From Setophaga petechia (Eukaryota > Chordata > Aves > Passeriformes > Parulidae): a DNA stretch of 64,000 bases. The position numbers and the translations under genes are program-made. How positions within the stretch are numbered: position 1 is the first letter of the stretch; every line of letters starts with the position of its first letter. The DNA is taken from contig JANCRA010000003.1 of the NCBI GenBank assembly GCA_024362935.1, positions 44,515,291-44,579,290 on the forward strand. The letters are read 5' to 3'. Below, piece by piece: positions 53,728 through 64,000 of the stretch. The notes under the pieces were generated by a model that ran no database searches, was not told the DNA's origin, and worked only from the letters and a program-made list of their open reading frames with translations.

Positions 53728-56700
53728 AGCAGTTCCTTCAGCTGACAGAGCATGGAGCCATGTAGTGTTACTGCTGGCAGTGAGGGTGGAGCAAGGAAAG
53801 TAAATATTTTTTTTTAAAAAGTAAAAAAAAGTACATGCCCGTCATTAAGCCAGGTAAAGTAACTGTGGAATTGCAACTTGTGAAGTACATGAATATATAT
53901 TTATTACATTTATCCAATGAACCAGCCTGTTTAGCCTTGACATGACTTTTAAGAAGACTGTTCTTGAATGGAAGATTGTTCTCCCCCACCTCCTCCTCTC
54001 TCACTCACAACTCCCAGTTTAAGTCTCTTGGTAGCTGCCTGTAAGCCCCTGTCAATATAAAGTCCAGGTCTAGCATCTTTAATATTCCAGAAACCCATAT
54101 GTGTTTTTGCACATATATACATGTAATTCCATTTGCATTTACAGAGAAAATCAATAAAGCAATAGGGTTATGAAAAAAACAGTAACAGATTTAACAGATT
54201 TTCATTGAAAAATAATTTCATATGGTTTCCAGAAGTGTGCAACTAAATTGATGGGGAAGGAATAGGCTGATGCTATTGGCCTAAATGATGACTGCTCCTT
54301 TAGGCTTTGCCCAGATGATGATCTGCTCCAAGATATCCTTTCTGCAGCAGCACAAAGCAGGGAATGACTGGAGGTAAACAGTAAGCCTAGACAAGAGTTG
54401 CAATGTGCAAATTGGAATTCATCTCACTTGCCTTAGTCTCTACAATAGTGGTATCTAGCCTAAATTAATTTTTTCTAGGTCTTTTTTAAGGTGGGAGAGC
54501 AGGACAGACTTCTCCAGTGCTAGTTTCTCTTCTACCTCAAACCAAGGCAATATTGACATGTGCTATGGTGGTACCTCTCTGTATGTATGCATGTATGTAT
54601 TTGATTATAAGGAAATTCTGCACAGTTAGCTTATACTAGACAGCTACTTTTAATTTCCTGAACTTTTATGAGCTATAAACTAAGACTGAAGCTCAATTAT
54701 CATATGCACAAATTTTTAATCCCTTTAAGTGTGGAAAACCTTTATATGACCGTCAGCTTTTTTGTATTAGCTAACTGCAAATATTTCATCAACTTATTAG
54801 TTACTCTTTACACAGAGCTACATCCATTTTAAAGAAGTTCTGAATTTCTAAGAAATGCAGTGATTTGAATGAGAAAGAAATTTTAAGCAAACATCAGAGA
54901 AAATATATAATCTTTGGGTTTTACATTAAAAGAAGTATCTAAAGTAAAATAATGCTGGAAACATTACTGTGTTTTGGCAATAGCTCGCTTATTGAACATT
55001 ATTTAATCCACTGAGTATGTTCATGAAATCTCAGTAAATTTTTGAAGTAAAATTTGCAAGTAGCATAAAAATCTAGCTGGCCAATAACAGGATATTCTCT
55101 GCATAAGTGTGGTTAAAAATAAGAATTAAAAAATAAATCCAGATTTTAAGGAGTAGTATCTCTGCATCGAAAGGGCAAGAGTCTAAATCTAAATGTAAGT
55201 GTAAAAGCTGGAAAAGATTGAACATATGTTATTTCCCACCAGCACAATATTAAATGCAATTATTTTCTTTCTGCTAAAATCTTGAATATATCTTGCAACA
55301 CAACCTCAAAGAGTCCCCTGCTGCTGTTGATTATAGTGAATCCCACTTCCTGCCACCCAGTAAGTCTTTGCAATTTTCTCTTTTTCGCCACCCTGTGGAG
55401 ATAAATAATGTATATTAATGTGGAAATATCAACAGTAAAATCTCTTAATATTCTCCACAAAATAAGGCTTCCCTCTAAATCAAAGGATTTGTATCATTCA
55501 TTAATTTTTTGAGCAAAAAGAAGCAAGTTCCTTATGTAAAGGCTTTGAAAAGTTTGAATCTCACTCTTGGAAAACAAGTGTGCCAAATACTGCATAGGAG
55601 AGAGATGTGTTTTTTCAAATTGAAAAAAAGATTTGGTATAGTGTACTACATTTAAACCACAGATTTTAGTGTTTTCATTTCTCAGACTCATTAAATAGAC
55701 CTTGACAAAACCCTGTTTCTCTTCCTTTGACCCAGAACCTTAGGAAGTGTGTCAGAGAATTTAGTGCTGTTTTTCAGGAATTGCTCCCTGTGCTGAACAC
55801 GACTGTGGAGGTTGTTCTATAAAAGGTTTGTCACGTGTGGCTGTGATAAAAGTGTGCATTCAAATCCAATACATTGCTAATTCCACACTCAGCTCTCCCC
55901 CCTTTTGTACGTCAAAAAAATGTAACACAACAAACGTCCTTTGCAACTCTAGGTTGCAGAAAGGACAAGAAAAGCCAAGGCAGAAGCTATGAATACTGCT
56001 TTGCCATCGAGGGTGAGGTTTCAGTACTTAAGTGGAAAATTGCCATACTAAAGAAATGATTGCTTGCTGACTATATGAGTTGGAGATCTGGGGTGTATGT
56101 GACCATATTGATTCTAAAGCGCTCTTTTTTTTTAACATGTTTTTCCTTTTAATTGCAACTTCCAGGAACATGGACTCCTTTGATAAACACCATAAACATT
56201 TCCTAAGTTAATTTAAGAGAAACCCCAACCCTGTAATGCTAACCTTTCTATTGCTTAAATCAGAAAGCTAATTGAAAGAAATGTTCAAACCAGAAAAAAG
56301 GAAAATTTAAAAATAAAATATAAAAAAAGGAAAGAACAGTCTCAGAACAGAACCCTTAGTCACCAACATTTCAGATGGCAGTCTGAGGAGTCTAACCATT
56401 CTGTATTATTAAAATACCATCAAATTAAAATAACGGCAAAATCCTGAGACAGAGGCAAATTGTGTTCCCTCCTCTGTGGTTGTGGCAGGCCAGCAGTCAA
56501 GGACCCAGCCAGGAGTGTAATTTCTGTGGGAAGGAGGGGAGGGAGACGGGAGGATACCTTTTGTGTTTCAGGGCTGGGGAATGTGGTACAGGAAAAAGTG
56601 GGCAGTTGTGAGCTGCATTGTATTAGCTGGTTTGGTACTTGGCAATAGTGCAGCTCCAGTGCAGGCTGTTACTGACTCAGGGAGAAGCTTTTTCCTTCTT

Positions 56701-57885
56701 TTGTCCCCTTCTGTCCTACCAATAACAGCTGCTGGGAAGGTATTTTCCCCATGGTATTTTGTTGAAAGGTAGACAAAATATTTTCAATTATCCCTTGCTG
56801 TTAGATTTCTGTGTAAATAATTTGTGTTACGGTAAAAATCCATCTAAGGCAGGAAGACTGTTTGCTACTTTCAGCCTAAATTCTGTAAACATTTCTATGT
56901 ATGTTTAGTTTTCACCATGTGAGCAGTATCCATTTGGGTGAAGTTAAGGATGGCTGTAGCTGCACATTGGAAACTTGACCTACTTTGCATATCATTATGC
57001 ATGTAGCACAATTTTAGTCCAAGAGAGTGTCCCGGAGATGGGAAGTCTGAGTTGCGGAAGAGTCCGTCGAGGAAATGAAATCTAGCCAACTAATATGAAT
57101 TAAATATTTTTGAACTTTAGTGTAATATGTTCATTCACAACTGGAGAAGTAGTAGGAATAACATAAGCATTAACAAAAATTAGAATTTATTCAGTGGCTG
57201 AGGCAGAAACCAAAAGAAGCTTGGATGGTGGTGACACACAGGTGATTTATGGGTCCCTTTTATGATTGGAACTGCAGATTTTGAAATTAGTTTACACTTT
57301 GCAAAGAGAGTTTTGTTTATTTTGAAAATGTAGATATGCCAAGATTTCAAAAAATTTTAATGTCAAATCAGCTATGCATTGTCTTAATGTACCAGTACAT
57401 TATAATAGCAATACTTAAAAATCCTTCTATCAAACGTGATGCAGGATTTTAAGTGTGAAGACTGAAGCTCATTACTAACTATGAGTGTTTCTACACATTA
57501 TCTATTCCATTAACTTAGTTCCTGATACTGCAGAAGTTTAGATGCCCAGAATTATAGAGTGAATAATTCTGTTAGAGTAAATGGGACTCCTACAAATGTG
57601 TGAAGTGAAATGTGAGCGTGAAAGAAGCGGGGCTGGGTCTTTTAATGGGAATCTTGTTATGCATAAATATAATTGGTATGTGAGGGGTCTTTAATGAATT
57701 AAGTCCCCAACTGGCTCCCTCCAGGTAGAGAAATAGGATAAGATGCAAAGTCCAAGAAGGGTAGGCCCCAGGTTTTTAGAGACTTATGTCCACATTTGCG
57801 CACATCGAAGCAGATAGAAGCAGATATGGATCTGTCTAAATTGAGGCAGGCATTCTTAGCATTTTTATACTCAAGTGACTTGGTG
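53728..57885. other. AT-rich non-coding DNA
   Basis: A (TATG)n microsatellite at 54577-54601. Nothing else identifiable as a gene or repeat. Confidence 0.5.
54577..54601. repeat. (TATG)n microsatellite
   Basis: Five to six tatg units, one interrupted as tatgca. Confidence 0.85.
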
Positions 57886-57980
57886 TAAGTGACTTGTTCA
57901 GAAACACTCTGTAGGTTTGTAGCACAGCCAGGAATAGAACCCACATCTCCTGACTCACAGTTATAGACCAGACTTCTGCT
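57886..57980 (-). mobile_element. tRNA-derived SINE relic (MIR-like, - orientation)
   Basis: It reads taagtgacttgttcagaaac, gtagcacagccaggaataga, then acccacatctcctgactcac. This matches the reverse complement of MIR (aagtgacttgcccaaggtca, ggcagagccgggattcgaac, ccaggtct). A decayed box B complement, ggaatagaacc, lies at 57931-57941. Confidence 0.6.
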
Positions 57981-60900
57981 CAAATTTGTGTGAAAACTTA
58001 ATTGGGCATGTTTCTCTGTGAGGGGGAATTTATTAATATTGCCGCTACCTTAGAGTGTTTTCTAATTTTCTTTATGTGGTCCCATTCAATAAAGGTGTAG
58101 AGCTGAACGTGAGCTTTCTCTGAGTAGATGCACAGCATCTGGCTTATACAAATGTTTTCCCACCAAAAAGGAAAACTTGGAGCTGTAGATTTTTAATGCA
58201 CAGATCTTGTGCTGTTGCAATGTTAAGAAGTCCTTGTTGTTATGAATGTGCATTATGAGTATATTGTACACAGTCCTGGTATGCAAATGTGTAGCATTCA
58301 GAGAAGTGAAATAATTCTGTGTTATTATTATCTTTGTAAATTGCATCTTAAGAGTTTGTTGAGGACTTTACGACGGCAGTTTTCTATAGTCACAGCTATA
58401 CAGCACAAAGTGTTTCTTTCATTATTAACAATAACTGAGCCAATGAAAATGCTTTTAAATATACACCAGACAAGCAGTTATCCAGCTCTTCCTTCTTACC
58501 ATCCACAAACCATCTTTTAGCATCTTATAAACGAGCATGTAAAATAGCTTTGTAAACATCTGCTTTTCATTGTTAATTGTCAGGGAAAACTAGAGATTTA
58601 AATGCTTCTTTTGTAGCATTCCTTAATCCTATCAGAAAGGAGAGCTCTAGATGCTTCTCCTTTCTCACTGCAGATAGCTTCCATAGGCTGGGGGCTTTCT
58701 TCTATGTTCCTTTTAATTTCATTTTCTTTTTTTTTTTTTTTGTAATATCAATAGTTTTTATTTACTTACAAACAGCTTGTTTCACATCTCAGTTTGAAAG
58801 GTCTTGCACATTCTAGTCTGTACGGCAACTCAGTAAATTTAAGCAAAATATACTACGGAATTATTGATTGCTGTATAAAATGTGTTGAAAATCTACATTT
58901 TTCTCTCATTACGATCTGCTCAGTATTTTCTTTCATATATAAACTATCAGGTCAGGTATTGTATCATACATATGCAATAAGAAAACAGGAGTATGTGTTC
59001 ATACATAACATCAAGAATAATAAATAAAAAACTCACCCTGCTACAATACAATTATTATTTTTTTAGAAACACTGCCTTTATTTTGGTTAGCTTTTCTGTT
59101 CTAATAATCAAGTCATTAATGTCAGTTGAGTGTGTCTGGCAGTGATTTACTTAAGGTAGCATTCATAACACACAGTAGCTACATTATACAGGAAAAATAA
59201 ATCTATTCATGTTACATTTCCTACCTTTAAAGCTTTTTTAAAAATCTTATATTATGGTCCTGGATTTGTAACATTTGACTTTTTCCTTTTTGCACACACA
59301 AAAGGAACATTGATGATTCAAAACTATTTCATGTTATATATTTTGTGGACAGGAATAAATCTTTTTTTATGTTCTTTTTTTTCCCCAAATCTGCTTCATT
59401 TTTCACTTAGAGTTTGAACATTTCTGTAGCTTTCGTCTTTTAATTTTGGTGTGTTGAAGTCAAAGTCTGCTTAACTAATTCCTCCAGCACAGTCATTATT
59501 TTAGGATAATTTGGATTTCTCCCTGTTTTGTTAATTAAATAACAATTTAAGGGTACCATTACCTATTCATGTTTTTATTCCTGCTATTCAAGATTTACTT
59601 CTAGAACTTCATAAAAGAATTGTTACATGGACCTCAACATCACTGCATGTAAAATTAATTGAAATGACATATTGTTGCAGTTTCTATGACAACCATATCA
59701 TGATGCTGATGCTCTCAAAAATTTATAAACTACTATTTCAACTATGTTAATAGCACTGAGTAGAGCTAACATTTATTTACTTAATATTCTTATTAGAATC
59801 AAGCTTTTAATACTTCATGTTAAAAAAATCGGAAAAAGGTGTATGTCGGTATTTTTCGTTTGTCTGGTGTTGCTTTTTTTTGTGAAGGAATTCTGGCTTT
59901 CTATGAGAACCTTTTTAAAATCTAACTGTGCTATGTTATGTTGACAAAGGGTTTATTCACTCAAAACAAAGAGTATGTATATCATCACTCACAAACTTTT
60001 AAACACAAAATTCCAAAAGAACTCTTACAGTGTAATCCACGGCAAAAAGCAGTTGTTTTGCTAGTGGAATATTTAAAGCCAGTTTATTCCTATTTCTATT
60101 GTCCTAGATGCTAAACCTCAAATGCTTGTGACATGAGAGTACTGATTCACTAGCATGACTTACATAAATAAAATCACAAGCTGAAGTGTCTTCATGATCA
60201 GGCACAGAGTTATAAACCCCCTAAAAATATTTACCTATTACTGCCTTGTTTTATTGTAAGTGGGAAACGTGAAAAGGCTTTGCCTGGTAACTTGAATTCT
60301 TTTTTTCCAATTAAATACATACCTTTAGTATAATCACGTTATTCCATCAATCTGCAGGGTTTTAGAAGTTAGCTGATTTTAACAGTTTGACAGGGAACTC
60401 TATTACTCAGGCAACACTCACATTGGAATCAATGAGTGTTTTACTTGAGTAAAAAATTTAGGACCAATGTAAGATGCCTTATTCAAGTTACTTCATAATT
60501 ATATAGATTGTAATGACCTAAAAAATAGTGAGCTTTGCTCTCCAAACATAGTAAATTTATTCAGTCTAACTTGCACTTATTAAAAAAGTGTGTTTTCTAT
60601 TCAAAATGTGTGATTCTCATATAGAAGACTTATTGATCATTGATCCAAATAGGAAATAAAACACCTTGATCTTTCAGTCATTTGTCTTAGGAAGCTTCCA
60701 AAATAGTCCAATCACATTTACTTCACTTCAGTCTTAAATCTGATATTACCCTGGAAAAACGTTTCATATAATTGAATGTTTGAATACGTTGAGATCATGT
60801 CGCATTTCAGTTTTACCAATATGAGTGCTTTCTGCAGTTTCTGCCCAACATTCCCGATCTACTAAGCTATATTTAAACATGTTTTGAAAGATTTATACAG

Positions 60901-62929
60901 TGATTTGCTTCTTAGTCAACTTTGTTGCAAGAAGTTACTACTGCATATTTGGGTAAGAAAATGTGAAGTGCCCAAAGAGGAGAGGAGGGAGGACTTGGTG
61001 TGGGATATGCCATGATATTTACAAGCTCCAAATAAAACTGGATAGCTTGAAAAAACTCCCTACCTCAAAATATCTTTGTAGACATTTTAACCTCTTGTCT
61101 TGGTATTTTCTAAACTATTAATCCTTTCCAGCATCATCATTTTGAGTCTCTTCATACAAAGAGGGCACTTCACATGCACAGGACTTGAGTTTCTGGATGA
61201 AACAACTAGCAGTGACATGAGCCTACAAGATTAGGCCATATTGTCACAAATCCAGAAGAACACCTTGAAACCAATGCAATTTATAAGTGCACAGTGGTAG
61301 TAATATAAAATACAAAATCATTGCCTTATCTTGCCCTACCCACATTATTTCTGTTAATGTGGCATGTATATGTGGCTAAGTGGTAATACATTTATTTGCA
61401 GTGTGGGCCAGTCTCCAGGTCAAAGACAACTTTGCTTATTTATTTTAACCTTCAGGGTTGTTTCTTCATATTTTTGTTTGGTTTTATTTGGGTCTTTTTG
61501 TTTGTTTGGATTTTTTTTTTTTTTACTCAGTATATGTTTGTAGCACAATAGTTCAGTCATGGACTTTAAAAATTGTGCTTTGAGGGGGTGGGTGTATGAA
61601 ACAAAAATAAACGGATGGAATAATTGCAGTGTTACAATAGAAAGCCTACACACGCTCTGTTGAATTCCAGCATGTGCTGTCAGAATGGGACACTACCAGT
61701 GAGAAAATAAAAGCACCGTGGTGTGCTGATGGGGGTTTACAGTCTCATGTTTCAGCAAGGGCTTTTGTGCCACTGAGATTCTAGGGGAAGATCCTCAGCA
61801 ACTTTCATGTTTACACCACTGACCTAGAGTTTACTCTGGGCTGGAATATAAAATAGAGCTGCTCTGGGCTGAAAGGGGTCCTGTAGCACGAGTCCCCTCT
61901 CAGCCTCTCTAATGTGTGTGCAGGTACAGCTCTACCTGACACACATCTTCCTGTCCCCCCTCATATCCGAGACAAGCTCTGCTATGCCCAGCTGAAGCTG
62001 GGAAAATTGGTATAATATGTGAGGCTACACAGGTGCATGTCTCAGTATAGTGTGATGATTGCTCTAAACATCTCTGGCATGGCTTTGGGTTGCTTCTGGA
62101 AAAGGGCGTTTAAAATCACTGTTAATCTTGAGCTGCGTTTTTGTATGTTAGCGGTGGTTTATGGTCATCCTGTTTTTCAGAGATGGGAGGTGAAAAATTA
62201 TTAAGATGACAGAAAGGCAAATCTAGCTGTAAGGTGAAATTCCCAGATTAGGAGGAGCAGATGCATTTCAGTGGAAATATTTGCAGCTTCCACAGTCACG
62301 CTACTGTTTTTCAACTTTAACTCTGTGCATAAAAAGCATCAGGTGATTCCAATCTTAAGGTGATTCCTAATCACAGCTGAATGTAATTGCCATCTTTTGG
62401 AGCTCGTTATTAGAGTTCATATGATTCAGGTGTGGAGGTTAATCTGCCGGTGCAACTACTAGGTGGGAGTTAAGGGACTTAAAGCTTGCCGGTGCAGTCA
62501 GTGCTTTTCTGGGTGCCAGGATGCCCTGACGTGATGGATGCTTTCCAGTAGCTGGGATGCTTTCCACCAGCTGCTAAAAGCCTCCTGAGAGGAACCCCCT
62601 TCTGGGTTAAAGCTTTCCATGAGAGGTAAGTGCTGCATTGTGCCCCTGTATAAATGGATCTGTCTCCTGCACTAGATCCGTTTCCATAGCTTTCATGTGC
62701 CTGGAGCATGCCTTAGAAACTCATCGTGCTGAGCCTTGGCCACAACTTTTAGCAGTGTCACCCCAGGTAATGTCCATGGGTGCTGACAGCCTAGTCTTAT
62801 TTTCTTTTTTCCCATTCCCCTTCCATTAATAGAAATAAAACCAAAACCCCAGCCTCAAGCTTGAAATCACCTAAAAGACCTGAGAAGAAAAATCTTCCAA
62901 GAAAGCCCGGGCAGTGCAACTGGCCTGAT
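57981..62929. other. AT-rich non-coding DNA before the second CpG island
   Basis: No supported exon. Poly(T) runs lie near 58728-58742 and 61510-61524. A consensus + strand 5' splice site (gagag/gtaagt) occurs at 62625/62626 outside the island. It would only matter if a transcript crosses it. Confidence 0.5.
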
Positions 62930-64000
62930 TTTGGCCGGGGAAGAAGGCGGCAAGAGGATGGGCAGAGGAGCCAGCAGTGCTCCCTGGCCCACGCTCCGAG
63001 GGGACGCTGCCTTCCAGCAGGGGGGTCGGAGGGGATTTACAGGGAGCGGTGCCGGCGGGAGGAGCGGGCCGGGGTGCGCTCTGCCCTACTCACCCCAATC
63101 CTCCGAGGAGCGCCCAGGCACGGCGAGACAGGCGAAGGAGGGAGAAAGTCTCGGGGCAGGGGGTTAAGGAAAACACCGGTGCGGTGCTTTCGCTTTGTGT
63201 ATTCCCAGCTCCTCAGTTCTCCTTAAATTCTCCCCGTCTTTCTCTGGCCCCTGAGAGCGGGCGGTAGGCAGCGGCGTGCGCTGTCCCGAAGCCCGGGGCG
63301 CTGCGGGCTGCCCGCGGCGGAGCCCCGACGGAACCGTCCGCCCTGCGCGGGGTCCCCGCGGCCGCGGCGCGTTCGGCTGCCCCGGGTGCGCTCGGTGCGG
63401 GGCCCGCGGCCGCCTCACGGTGGCGCGGTAAGCACATGGACAGGCCCGGGCGACCGGGAGCGCGCTCCGCTCTGCCTTCCCGGGAATAACAGTCCCGGTA
63501 ATGCCTCGGATAAATCAAACCGCTGCTACAGCGGCGCAGGGACGGGGGGTGCGCGATGCTCCGCGCCGGCGGAAGGTATTTGAGCCTCCCCGGTCGGCGC
63601 AGGGCCCGGCGGCATCGGAGCGAGGGTCTGCAGCATCACAAGAGCGCGGTCTCACCTGGGGTTAGTTTCCCCCTCCCCCTCTCCGTCTCACTCCTCCCCC
63701 AGCCCCTCAGGAGAAGTTTGCAAAGAATGTGATGGAGAGTGCAAAGCGGCAGATGCCGACGTTAAGCTCTGGCTCGGTTCGGGCCCGAGGAGCTGAGCCA
63801 CAACCCCGAGCCGCCGCCCTGGTTAGCGCAGCGGCGCGCCCCTGGCACCCGGGGTGCCCGTGGGGGGACAAACACAATGTAGAGTCAGCTTACCTCCGAG
63901 CCGAGGGAGAGCCCGCTCCGGGCAGCGGGAGCAGAGCGGCTCCTGCCGCCCGCCCCGGCCGGTCCTCATCGCGCTCCGGCAGCGCCGCCGCGCCCGCCCC
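62930..64000. promoter_or_regulatory. Second CpG island, probably a promoter (SOX6-side; runs off the window)
   Basis: About 1 kb of dense G+C with frequent CpG, GC-box-like stretches and the rare-cutter-type gcggccgc and ggcgcgcc sequences usual in unmethylated islands. Splice-site-like signals occur on both strands: + donor gcg/gtaagc at 63427/63428, + acceptor-like tract ending at 63702, and - donors at 63656/63655 and 63894/63893. Assignment to an alternative SOX6 first exon and/or a distal C11orf58 or antisense first exon rests on vertebrate gene order only. Confidence 0.65.

Noticed and set aside
62861..63583. Overlapping + and - frames of up to 121 codons in the second island
   Set aside because: Arg/Gly/Pro-rich frames appear on both strands because CpG islands lack stop codons. 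None resembles SOX6 or another known protein.

Overview
The window looks like nuclear DNA of a sauropsid vertebrate, most likely a bird. It has intron-containing genes with canonical GT-AG splice sites, two CpG islands at gene 5' ends, and four recognisable copies of the CR1 LINE family that dominates bird genomes. No mammalian Alu, B1 or L1 sequence was recognised. Two protein-coding genes can be reconstructed exon by exon.

Left part (1-21.15 kb, + strand): the 3' portion of PLEKHA7, an adherens-junction scaffold protein. Fourteen coding exons in consistent phase encode the C-terminal 621 residues: the central coiled coil, a proline-rich linker, a basic helical segment and a C-terminus ending in a PDZ-ligand-like T-F-V. 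The PH and WW domains must lie before position 1. A 3' UTR of about 1.5 kb follows, with poly(A) signals near 21.1 kb.

Middle part (about 28.1-33.8 kb, - strand): the complete small gene C11orf58 (SMAP, small acidic protein). It has five coding exons for about 171-173 residues and starts inside a CpG island at about 33.1-34.0 kb. It converges tail-to-tail with PLEKHA7 across about 7 kb of intergenic DNA.

Right part (34-64 kb): about 29 kb of AT-rich DNA with no credible coding sequence, then a second strong CpG island (about 62.93 kb to the window end). In vertebrates the neighbour on this side of PLEKHA7 and C11orf58 is SOX6, transcribed in the PLEKHA7 direction and known for several distant non-coding first exons. 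The desert and second island are therefore most simply read as upstream or 5' intronic SOX6 territory. This is an inference from gene order, because no SOX6 coding exon is present. The island carries splice-site-like signals on both strands, so it may fire divergently.

Repeats: CR1 fragments at 13.79, 20.51, 34.1 and 40.25 kb; three degenerate tRNA-derived, MIR/CORE-SINE-like relics at 36.63, 46.45 and 57.89 kb; several microsatellites; and a 24-bp exact repeat in two copies 1.2 kb apart near 47-48 kb. No novel multi-gene system, CRISPR array, operon, intact provirus or RNA gene was found. The items most worth checking are the divergent island, the SINE relics, the 24-bp repeat and candidate alternative splicing in both genes.
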